The notes beneath the pieces were generated by a model. The model ran no database searches and was not told where the DNA came from. It worked only from the letters and a program-made list of their open reading frames with translations. Below are positions 12,637-23,075 of a stretch of DNA of 64,000 nt, piece after piece (position 1 is the stretch's first letter; each line of letters starts with the position of its first letter). Source of the stretch: Actinernus sp. WN-2022 (taxonomy: Eukaryota; Cnidaria; Anthozoa; Actiniaria; Actinernidae); contig JAOWCC010000936.1 in the NCBI GenBank assembly GCA_030867875.1, forward strand, positions 73,627,032 through 73,691,031. Direction: 5' to 3'. Position numbers and translations under genes: made by a program.

Positions 12637-13744
12637 ATGGGAGATGGACGCTCCGGGTAATGCGGAACTAAGATATAGTATGGGAAATGGACGCTCAAAT
12701 GAACTTCGGTTAATGAACTAAGACATAGTATGGGAAATGGACGCTCAAATGAACTTCGGTTAATGAACTAAGACATAGTATGGGAGATGGACGCTCCGGG
12801 TAATGCGGAACTAAGATATAGTATGGGAGATTGACGCTCCGGGTAATGAACTAAGATATAGTATGGGAGATGGACGCTCCGGGTAATGAACTAAGATATA
12901 GTATGTGAGATGGACGCTCCAGGTAATGAACTAAGATATAGTATGGGAGATGGACGCTCCTGGTAATGCGGAACTAAGATATAGTATGGGAGATTGACGC
13001 TCCGGGTAATGAACTAAGATATAGTATGGGAGATGGACGCTCCGGGTAATGAACTAAGATATAGTATGTGAGATGGACGCTCCAGGTAATGAACTAAGAT
13101 ATAGTATGGGAGATGGACGCTCCTGGTAATGAACTAAGATATAGTATGGCCCGGGGGGGGGGGGGGGGGGGGGGGGGGTGGGGGGGGGTACTTACATGTA
13201 CATGAAAAATGAGTATGTATGTGAGGCCAAGAGGCTCAAACCCTGACCCTGTTTGACCGAATCCGAGCTCCAAAACCCTGATTGCCCCCTTTTTGGGAAA
13301 AAAAAAACCTGAATGTGCCTTCTTTAAATTGTTTTCAAAACAAGGTCGGATATATATCCTGGCCGGTATACCGCGTACCGGGATTGCATGCAAAATACGG
13401 AACATTTCAAGTCGGGACGTGGCATTGGGTAAGCAAATCAGCAGATGAAGTACATAAATAAGTACTGAAGTACGGGAACCTCAGTGCTTGCATGTGGGCA
13501 GGCGATCAAAATGCGGCAACAGAATGTCTTTTTTTGACATAGTAGCTAAAAAAATACTGAACCCCGACCTTGACTGCACCCAAATTATACTCAAATCCTG
13601 ACCCTGATGGCGGCACATACATAATACATCACAAACAGGAGTACCCCCCCCCCCCCCCCCCGGGAGTATGGGAGATGGAAGCTCCTGGTAATGGACTAAG
13701 ATATAGTATGGGAGATGGACGCTCCGGGTCATGAACTAAGATAT
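12637..13744. repeat. Minisatellite array, unit 40-50 bp, interrupted by one element
   Basis: About 14 copies of a unit starting gggagatggacgctccgggt and ending aagatatagtat. Lengths are 40 and 43 bp, with two 50 bp variants. Four successive units form a higher-order repeat of ~163 bp seen twice. One further unit lies at 8731-8770 on the far side of the long-TIR element, so the array once extended to there. The stretch 13150-13664 is an insertion. Confidence 0.9.
13150..13664. mobile_element. 515 bp element bounded by a G tract and a C tract
   Basis: Begins cccggggg followed by a long G run and ggtact; ends agtacccc, a long C run and cccggg. AGTATGG flanks both sides (13143-13149 and 13665-13671), and deleting the element plus one copy restores the minisatellite. 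The interior repeats words such as accctgac, and the frames across it are chance frames. It is related in structure to the element at 40179-40559. Confidence 0.7.
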
Positions 13745-13811
13745 AGGATTATCAATTGCAACCGAGTTCCCTTAGCAGGTTGGTGACCGTTCCCGTCTCA
13801 TATATATAGCA

Positions 13812-14087
13812 ACAAAATTTACGTATCTATGGCACAAAGGACTGTTACCAAGCATGTTTTACAACATGTTTAAATATGCCAGCAGTGTTCATAACTATAA
13901 TACCAGATACGCAGCCAAACAAAACCTCTATAAATCAGAAGTAAGAACAAATACAGGCAAAGAAATGATCTCTTTTATGGCAATTGATCTTTGGAAAGAC
14001 CTCTCGACTAACATGAAGGATTTAAGTGCATTCGCCTTTTCAAAACAACTGAAACGTTACATACTGCTGTCAGAGCAACACTCATAA
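13812..14087 (+). pseudogene. C-terminal fragment of a LINE reverse transcriptase
   Basis: The frame reads LWHKGLLPSMFYNMF, then HNYNTRYA, then the IDLWKDL block and a stop. This is the usual tail of one common group of animal non-LTR retrotransposon polymerases. Everything upstream is missing. The 3' flank up to 14340 is AT-rich and probably the element's 3' UTR. Confidence 0.8.
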
Positions 14088-16094
14088 TTTCTATATATCA
14101 TTATTCCCTCTCTAATTCTCTAAAATTATTTCACTCTTAAACTCCTTTTTTTCTCTACCTGTTATAAACACTTAACTAAATATGGCTGGGGGCTAACTAG
14201 AAAACCCCGCGGTTAACTTAGCCCTCAGATTCACACATTTCTTATTATTTATTATATTACTCTCCGTTCTCTGTCTGTATTTTATAATTATTGTATAAAA
14301 ATAAAAATATAATATGAGCAAAAAAAATAATAATAAATTGAATTGAACATTATACAAATCGCGCGCGCGGACCTTCGCTGGATGGTCCTCCATATCTTGC
14401 TGATTTCTGAAGATGGGGGTCCCAGACGGTACTGGCGTATTACAGGCGCGGTCTGACGAGCGTCGTATAGGCCTGTTTTTTTTTTTTACTTTCCGGTCAG
14501 CTGCCGAGGTTTCTTCTCACAAAGCCAAGGGAACGATTAGCTTTGCCACTAATGTTAGTAATGTTTGTCCCCAGTCAAGGTTTGATGTCAACTCGATACC
14601 AAGCCGAATATGGATAATTGTGCTAGTTTTGAGGGAGCGCATTCTATCGCATAGATGAACTCAAACCATCCCACTGCTGCTAATGTAATCAGCGGAGCCA
14701 CATTCGACAGAAGAGCGGCGTCATTTTTAAACTCAACAATATGTTTTATTAGATATACAACTACTCAACAATAATCTTTTATTTAATTGTTTTTGATATG
14801 GCAGTATTTTCATGTGAGATAAGCTGATCCGCTCATTATCATCATCATAAAGATCTCATAATGATACTATAATTTGTTTTATCATCAATCGGGCCGACCG
14901 ATGCACACATTCTATAGAACAAGAGGCCCTGAGTGGCCTTAACTCGAGCCATCTTATAGCATGTACTGCATGGAGTTCTAGCATAATTTGGTGCCAACAT
15001 GGCTTGTGCTAGAGTAGCCAGAGAATTGGTTGTCTACTGATGCTCTTGTCTGTCAAATGTCAATGTGCAAATGCCCCACGTATGCCGGGGGGATTAGGTT
15101 AGGGTTTAGGGTTATGGCATGCTATGATAATTATTGTAAAATTATCTTTTTAAATTATGGTAACACTAACGTTATTTGGAACAAACAATCAATGTACAAC
15201 GTTTGTACACATCCAAATAAAACCCATGTATGTATGTATGTTGTTGTTGCCGGAGGGGGGGGGGATAGAGCCATAATATACACACGCAACACACACATAC
15301 ATACATGCTGTGCATGTACATTTCAGCCACAATTTCCTTCAATTCTGTAGTTTAATATTACTTTCTTTTCAATATTATTGTTCCTTGAGGATCGTTAGAA
15401 TTATAAAAAAAACTTGGTATGGGTGTTGTTGATTGAAGTGCAATGGTTATTTGAGTAGTGACTGCACGACATTGAGTCACTGAAATTTGATGCATTGTAA
15501 TTATATCAGGTGCAGTACGACTACGAGAAATCAAGCATAATGTTGCTGTTCATTGTGAATAGGTACATGTAATGTCGTTCTACATGTGAAATAAAGTCAT
15601 CTATTTGTAATTCTCATTAACAAACCAGTGGAGACGGCTGAAATTCAGGCTAAATTCTCAATACAATATTTTCGATTGGGGTCGTAAACTACAGACCACC
15701 ATTTTCTAGTATTAGTGAGCTGCCACTGTGCTAGTGCTCATTTTCTACATCTTGAAGGAGACTGAAACTTATAATGGAAGGCCACAAAGAAACATGCAAT
15801 GTCCACTCATTTTTTTCTATCATTGGGGTCGCAGCAAGATTAATTTTCATTCCCAAATAATTCTTAAAAGTACTCGTACTCCTGATCGTGACCGAGTGAA
15901 AGTGACGATGCTGACGCCAAGAACTGAGGAACAACACTTACAAAGAAAGAGTGCCACTTGCATGTAAGTATACTCTCTCAGTTCTGGACCAAATTTAGTA
16001 TATTTTATATACTTGCAATAATGATAAATACACTACTCTATACATAATATCATCAGGAACACCCAACGAACTGTTCTGCAAAATAACTGTTCTT
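14088..16094. other. Non-coding stretch
   Basis: No exon, RNA gene or structured repeat recognised with confidence. Short microsatellite-like tracts (g runs, ca and atac words) occur at 15225-15305. Confidence 0.4.
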
Positions 16095-17390
16095 CTGGGC
16101 CACTCGGCTGGCAAATTCTGCACTTTGGAATTTCTTGGCTGGCAAATTCTGCAGTCTGATACTAAATAATAATATAACGGAGCGATATTTGTCAGCTGGT
16201 AAATTCTGCAGTCCGATATAATTACATAATAATAATGTAACAGAGCGATATTTCTCAGCTGGCAAATTCTGCACGTACCTGTTGTTTCACAGGTATTCAC
16301 TATGATCAGTGCTTAGAAATGTGCAACCTTTGTACCCTCAGTTTATTAATCAACTTTGTAAAGACACGCAATTCAGTATCGTTTCACTGCGAGGTGTTTT
16401 CAGTTTTTAAATAAACTATCTAGCTGTATCTTTCAATGCGCTGAAAATCGGCTCAAAAGCAGTTTCCGTTAGCACTTTAAATCAAAAGCACAATCAGCAC
16501 TCGGTCATTACAGTAGGCTTGTTTGCACAAAACACATCAAGCGAGCAGTGAATCATGCATTTTTCTTTACCACAATGCAGTTTAGCACGGACTGCTGCAT
16601 CGATGAAGGCGTGGTCCCACGCGGTTCATATATTATAAAATATACTAAGTTATGCGAAAGTGGAAATTTTCACTTGTGAATCTCTCTGTTTCTTCCTCGA
16701 TACTAAGTGTTTGGGAAACACCTAAACGGTATGAAAGTACACATTAAACATTTCAAGCGGCTTTGAAGTTTTGTCTTGATTCACTTTTACTGCTGTATTG
16801 GTACTGTAAATTACTACAGTTTCCACTATTTTTGTTTTCAGAAAGAAAAAAATCATGATTATCAGACAATATCTGGTTCTCGAAAGATTCTTTGGATATT
16901 TGAACTGCTAAAATGAAACTGATCTGCGTTGATGGGAATAAATACTGATACAATCAGCTAAAAGTATAGTAGCAGCTGATATTTCGAGTGTTACGACCGG
17001 CTGGTTCACACTAGCGACATCAGCACAAGTAACATACGGAGACTCAGTGATCACATCAGTGAGTAGAACAAGCGCCGCTAATGATCAGTCACTGAGTCTG
17101 CGTATGTTGCTTGTGCTTAAACGCTTGAAACGTCAGCTGCTACTCGTGGCTCACGGCCGTTAGTATAGCTTAATTGACTTTTAATTGATCATACCAGTAT
17201 TGGAATAGATATCGTGCATTTTTATTAGCTGGCATATTCTTCACTTGTATTTTTCAGCTGGGAATATATGTAAAAAAATGTTTTGCTGCTGGCAAATTCT
17301 GCACTTAAATATTTCAGCTGGGAATATATGGCAAAAAAATATTTTTGCTGCTGGCAAATTCTGCACTTAAATATTTCAGCTGGGAAATTT
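16095..17390. repeat. Interspersed motif array around GCTGGCAAATTCTGCA
   Basis: The 16-mer or one-base variants occurs at least six times in two clusters (about 16100-16275 and 17225-17370) with spacers of 40-70 bp, some of them also repeated (cagagcgatattt; atttcagctgggaa). The clusters are ~1 kb apart. The minus-strand frames through it (NLPAEKYRS and similar) come from the repeat and are not gene evidence. Confidence 0.7.
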
Positions 17391-19076
17391 AGAAATTCTT
17401 CATGAACTTTAGGCTGGCTGGCGCTGCAGAACAGCTGTTCGTCTGCCAGCTGAAAAACAATTCCCTTAAATATGTTTAAATACATCTGATTTGTTATAAA
17501 AACATCAGAATGTTTGTTTTTATGAAGTTTTACCGTTGGGTGTTCCTGTATCATTATGTCAGTTCTAAAAAAAAACATTAAATACACTGTAGAATGCCTG
17601 AACCCAGAGATAATAATGAAATACAAAGAGGTACAGGCCAGATGTAAATAGACCCGGGAAATAGAACAAAATAAAAAGCCAATAATTGTACATGTGTCAC
17701 TGTTAGGTGGTAACTGTCCCTTGGTCTTGTGCTTAGGAAAGATTGTTTTTTTACCAGTGTCAATAACACGCCTCAGATAAATATGCGGTTTCCACATCAG
17801 AGTCATTTATCGTTCGTTTGAAAAAATTGTCATTTCGAATTACTTACTCAGTTTATACTCACTTACTGCATGCTAGATTTTCGTTCCCGAATTTATAAAC
17901 ATTTAAATACATGTGCATATAATATATTAAAAGCCCCTGTCAGTCAGAGAACTGAGAAATCGGGTCATTTCTACTATGCTTTCGAGAGGTTAATAACAAT
18001 AACAACACAACGACAGTCAATTGGTATAAAGGTTATCATGTTCAGATTAGCGGCTACTTACATTTACAAGCTGCTGTCTTTATAATTATAGCCGACTGTC
18101 ACGAGTGTATCTTAAAGCATGTCGGCATAATATGTGATAAATTCCCGTCCAAAGCCCGTGAAACACCTCTCAGCCTTAGAAAAGACAACAATCTTGGTAT
18201 TGCACTTGAAGGAACCTTTGGTTTACACAAAAACACAGCTGATATTAAAGTCAAAACTCCCACTCGCCGCCATCTTGAAAAACCTGGAAATGTTTTCCAC
18301 TGTTCACGTGACCAGCACAGTTCAATCTGATTGGTACGGTAGCGAAAATAACTTCCAAAGAAGGTGCTATCTGATTGGTTAACGGCGAAAATGTTCGACG
18401 TTGGAAAAAAATATATTGCGATTTAAGACTCGTGCCGGCCAAAGGCCTGGCCCGAGTAATTAGGGACCGTATGCAACCAGGACGGCCTCGGCAGTGACGA
18501 CGGGAGGTAGAAAAAAGGGTTTTCTCCCGAAATCTGGTGTTTACAAGTTCCTTTATTCGCTTTTAGAATTACGTTTCACATCCAGGTCTTTGAAAAATAT
18601 GAACGTTTACGTTCCGCCGGCTGTTGTAAACGATAACTTTGGGATTTTCACGTTGTGTTTTTTCCAGACAACGGTGTGCACGTGTGGTCTGACTTGAAAA
18701 CCAACCAGTGCTTAAACAATAAGAACCCGGCGTACTAAACGGAAAACACTCTGGGATTTTAAATTTGAATTTCAAATTCAGAGTATTCAAGTAAGTATAA
18801 GCAAGTAATGAGTCTTCTCTTGTTAGAATACTAAATTGCTGAAGCTAAAATTAAAATAAGCCAAGAAAAAGTAAACAGCAGGAAGCTAGTTGCCTAGTTA
18901 CGCCTATCAATAGCGTTTTAGAACCGTTTACAAACTCGTTAGATCGAGTGTATTTTTAGACATTCAAGTTTCGATTTTTATTTCGCGCGATCCCGATTGT
19001 GAGAGATCACTCAGGCGGAGAATTACATGTTGCAGAGCTTTGAACAGAGATGTTCACTTGTTTAGTTTCAATGTTT
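17391..19076. other. Non-coding stretch
   Basis: No gene recognised. Several short open frames lack any family resemblance. Confidence 0.4.
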
Positions 19077-19560
19077 AGTTTGTAGACTTTAAAAAAGCAT
19101 TCGACAGCGTGCCAAGAGACAAATTACTTACGAAGTTAAAAAGGACCGGAGTAGGAGGGAACTATATTCTATCATAAAATCAATGTACTCAAATGACTCC
19201 TCAGCAGTGAAACTTGGCGATACGATATCAGAGGAATTTAGATGTTATAAAGGGGTAAGGCAGGGGTGTATGCTAAGTCCAACGCTATTCAACCTATTCC
19301 TTAGTGACCTGCCTGAATTTCTTAATCAGGGCGATGTGGCAGAACCAATCGAAATCCAAAATAAAACAATAAGTTGCCTTATATATGCAGATGACTTGGT
19401 TGTACTATCAAAGACCGCTGAAGGTCTACAGAAATAATAAATATATATATATCTACATAGAATCAAGGAATATTGCAACCAATACAATTTAGAAGTAAAA
19501 GTACCGAAAAAACAAAAACCATGGTCTTCAACAATACAGCAAAGAGAATAGGCGCACGTT
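19077..19560 (+). pseudogene. LINE reverse transcriptase fragment with the YADD active site, frameshifted
   Basis: Reads FVDFKKAFDSVPRDKLL, a frameshift near 19165, then the block GVRQGCMLSPTLFNLFL and LIYADDLVVLSKT, which is the palm domain with the catalytic YADD. A stop follows at 19435. Similarity continues out of frame (EYCNQYNLEV, then TKTMVFNNTAKRIG) to about 19555. Broken, so not an active element. Confidence 0.88.
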
Positions 19561-20040
19561 AGACCCCGTGGGGAGAGAGTAACGTATCTGGCAATTTATT
19601 GACTGTCCCTCTGCCGGAAAGAGGAATTTTGTCAGCAGACCAGGCTACAAAGCCGAGTTTGCCACGGTCATAACCGAATAGCAGCAAACACGTAGTTTCT
19701 GACAAAGAATGAGAGGGCTTTTTCAAAGAAATGAGTTCATTTGGAAGAGTTAGGATAATGATTTCTCAAGTCTGAAAACTTCTGGGGTAAGAAAAACTAC
19801 TTACCTTTCACTTGACGGAGGAAATTACGCCTATCGGACGGGTTTTCGTGCGAAAAATCGGCCTCAAGTGCCTCGTGGTTTGAATTTGAGTGTGCATCCT
19901 TTCCTTTCTTTTAGACAGAGAAGAGAGAAAAACCCAAAGTGAGAGAAATGCCCCATAACCGCCATTTCTAGACCCCAGAGAAACAACAGGACAACAACAA
20001 ACTCTTAAGGTAAGTTTATTTTCTTTATCTGAGAATTTTG
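19561..20040. other. Insertion between two parts of the LINE
   Basis: Sequence unlike the LINE separates the palm fragment from the C-terminal fragment. On the plus strand it contains an exon-like piece (ttcttttag before 19914, gtaagt after 20010), but its frames carry stops. It may be a later insertion; the nature is unknown. Confidence 0.35.
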
Positions 20041-20099
20041 TGAAATAATAGTCACACAGTGCAAATACAGAGCTTGGGCTGCCTGTGAATATTCAAGAA

Positions 20100-20576
20100 A
20101 TCTTACGAATTAGAAAATTACTTGAAGGAAGTATACAATGTGAAGCACGGAATAGCACTAACAAGGCTAACCACAATGTAACCATACAAACCAATCGAGG
20201 AAAGATTATGCCATTTCTGCCTCTCGGAGATTGAGGATGAAACCCACTTTCAATTGTCTTGAAGTGCAAGAAATATGAAAACCTAAGGAAGGAATTATAT
20301 GCTTCACTAAAGAATAAATTTAATATAAATGCGGCACACCGATCTGAAAATAGCCTATAATGCACAATCATGAACCCTGACAGTAGAATTTCTAGTCTTT
20401 CAGTAAAATGCATTTATAACTGCTTCAACATCGGAGCTGAAGCTCTAACGCAGTGATGCCTGTTCCCACTAACAGAGATATACATAACCTAATTTAACTG
20501 AAATTTATTGGATCCATGTCGAAATACTTGCATGTACAAAACACCAATAAAATGTGTCTGTCTGTCTGTCTGTCAT
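20100..20576 (+). pseudogene. C-terminus and 3' end of the same kind of LINE, with a (TCTG)n tail
   Basis: Out-of-frame pieces read KHGIALTRL, then IEERLCHFCLSEIEDETHF (a Cys/His knuckle), then KKYENLRKELYASLKNKF. This is the typical C-terminus after the reverse transcriptase in RTE/CR1-like elements. It ends aaaacaccaataaaatgtgt followed by tandem gtct at about 20556-20576, a LINE-style microsatellite tail. Stops and frameshifts are present. Confidence 0.75.
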
Positions 20577-20654
20577 GACCATTTTTAGCCCCCCCCCCCC
20601 ACTTATTTTAGCCCATTGTATTTCTACCGCCATTGTATTCTGCGTTCTGTGAAC

Positions 20655-20934
20655 ATAGTTAATAGAGTGGAATGGTTAGGAAACTCAGGGACCTTCTTTG
20701 TTATATGTCTTTGTTAGCTTTTTTCAACCACTACCGTGCACAAAACACAATAGAAATTCCAACATGTTAATCAATCAGCCAATAGAAACGTGTGAGTTCA
20801 GTCTTTCAGGGAACGCTAATGAACTATGATCGTGCACAATCTTTTGTCTTACCCCTTCCAACCTAAATCGCAGCGCCTTTGTTAGCCCTTTTGAAGTTTG
20901 CCGGGTTTCCTAACCATTCCACTCTATTAACTAT
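20655..20934. mobile_element. 280 bp MITE with perfect 30 bp terminal inverted repeats
   Basis: Left end atagttaatagagtggaatg and 10 more bases; the right end is the exact reverse complement over 30 bp (20905-20934). Interior non-coding. I see no convincing target duplication. Confidence 0.8.
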
Positions 20935-21692
20935 GGGTATTAGGATGACCCAAGCACTACACGGGATACATTTGCAGATTATTTAATAAAACTCAAAGAA
21001 AAGGCCACATTTACATGTGTTTATACACGTTTTGTGCAGACGTAAAGTCCGAATTTGTGTCGCGTTTTCCTGAATTGAAAACGTGGTAAAATGCTACTTT
21101 ACACGCGTTTACCTATATTCAGAAATGCGTGTACACATGATATTTACTTACGCTTTTGTGGCGGTAAACGTTTGTAAAGACCAAATTTAATGTAGCTTAA
21201 ACTTAAAGGGAATTGTAAGTTTACACGGCTTTTCTTTAAAGTTAAATAAAACGCATGTACACTTACAAGTTTACACATGTTTTTATTAAAATAATAATTG
21301 TAAACCAAATGTTTTAGTTAAGTATGTTTCAAAGAAAACTTGATGTAAAATTGAACTTTTCTTGCATTTTCTAATTCATGAAAATACTGTACAAATTAGA
21401 CGTTTGCTATTATTTCCTGGTCCCTTATTTCCAGGAAAGAAACAATAACAAAAATCAGAATGCATTACCCTGCTTAGATTCCTAAAATCCCTTATCTTAG
21501 TACAAACCACACTCTTGTCGTAATTATATATATATTGTTTTATTGTATGAACTCATTAAAAAAATATTACAATAAAATACACAGCATACAAGATCCCGCA
21601 GGTATATATTGCGCCCATTTTTTCGATTAGTGTTCAAGCAAGCATTGTAATTGTCTCTTCGTCTAGTATTAATTTTACTTCTGATGCACTTG
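20935..21692. other. Non-coding stretch
   Basis: AT-rich. Loosely inverted words (ttacatgtgtttatac, tttacacatgtttttatt) at 21010-21290 suggest a decayed element, without clear ends. Confidence 0.4.
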
Positions 21693-22007
21693 TTTTACCG
21701 CTCAAACGGGGTATTTCTCGGGCAGAGGGCGTGTCGACTTCTCCTCTGCCTCAAACTGCGCTTTACAGTCATTCTCTTGCTTCTCTTGCTCGACTTCAGC
21801 AGAACCTTTCTATCCAGTCCCCTCATCGTATTATCGACACTCCGTCCTCCATGCCACGGGATTGGCTTTATTATCATGTATGTCCCGTCGTCAGCAGACT
21901 CTCCCGATTCTTCTGAGCTTACAAAGTCCATATTTAATACAGAACGGTACTTGGTGGCCTGGTTTGGAGTGGTGGAAGTGGAGTTCGCCACTACCTCCAG
22001 TTTCTAC
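21693..22007 (-). pseudogene. Isolated transposon-type exon: acidic segment, PWH motif, basic C-terminus
   Basis: Read on the minus strand, an acceptor (ttctatatgtag) at 22008 opens an exon of about 103 codons ending in a stop. It contains SSEESGESADDG, then IKPIPWHG, then LDRKVLLKSSKRSKRM and a basic tail. I believe this order (acidic Ser/Glu run, PLPW-like motif, Lys/Arg-rich end) recurs at the C-termini of repeat-encoded proteins in cnidarians. That is from memory and unverified. No partner exons were found, so it is probably a broken copy. Confidence 0.4.
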
Positions 22008-22167
22008 ATATAGAAAACAGAACCATGTTTAATTAAAACTATGAAATTTTACTTTTAATCAGCTCATGGTGTCTGAAGGTCTTTTAACTAGCATTCCTAA
22101 ACCCGGATAGTGCTATCATCGGGAAATCTGAATCAACATGAGCATATAGGATATGTCGGTATACCTG

Positions 22168-22912
22168 TGGTACGTATTTGTAGGTGACGTCACGTCGGGT
22201 GACGTGACATATAAATCTAAACTTGAACTATTGGTGTGGCATATATATAGTTTGTTGTTAAGTGCACGTGCAAGACAAGAAGAAGTGGGCTGGTTTTGGC
22301 CCTATAAATTCCCGTCAAATAAGAAAGTACAAAAGTAAGTTACTATATATTTATTCATAAAATTTGGCTCTGTGGACCATGGTTGATCAAAGGGTGGATA
22401 ACTTTATCCAGTGTACGTATTTGTAGGTGACGTCACGTCGGGTAACGTGACATAAATCTAAACACAAGAAGAAGTGGGTTGGATTTGGCCCTATAAATTC
22501 CGTCAAATAAGAAAGTACAAAAGTAAGTTACTATATATTTATTCATAAAATTTGGCTCTGTGGACCATGGTTGATCAAAGGGTGGATAACTTTATCCAGT
22601 GTACATATTTGTAGGTGACGTCACGTCGGGTAACGTGACATAAATCTAAAGTTTGTTGTTAAGTGCACGTGCAACACAAGAAGAAGTGGGTTGGATTTGG
22701 CCCTATAAATTCCGTCAAATAAGAAAGTACAAAAGTAAGTTACTATATATTTATTCATAAAATTTGGCTCTGTGGACCAGGGTTGTTCAAAGGGTGGGTA
22801 ACTTTATTTAGTGGATAAGTATTAACGCAACTAGCTTATTTTACCCACTGGATCCAGTGGTAAAGCTTTCCACGCTTTGAACAACCGGACCTTGGTCCAC
22901 AGAGCCAAATTT
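22168..22912. repeat. Three tandem units of ~190-240 bp ending in an inverted copy
   Basis: Units start near 22171, 22412 and 22599. Each holds taggtgacgtcacgtcgggt, then tggccctataaatt, then gtacaaaagtaagttac, then tttggctctgtggacc. The last unit is followed by a reverse-complement copy of its end (ggtccacagagccaaat, 22896-22912), making a hairpin of the tail. Each unit carries a perfect TGACGTCA word, the CRE consensus. Confidence 0.85.
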
Positions 22913-22917
22913 GTATA

Positions 22918-23075
22918 GGTAATCAAATGGGATGAGTGAAATTAGGGATAAATTTCAGACGTGTTTGTCAAAATTGAAGTAATTTCCCAAGCCGCTTCGG
23001 TGAGGGTAATTATCTAGCTTTTGACAAACACAAGTGAATTTATCCCTAATTTCACGAGTCACTATTGATTAGCCA
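22918..23075. repeat. Imperfect inverted-repeat element
   Basis: The left arm (gagtgaaattagggataaat) is mirrored by atttatccctaatttcacg near 23037-23055, with further matching bases at the ends. A similar but diverged unit lies at about 23470-23620. MITE-like, non-coding. Confidence 0.55.
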
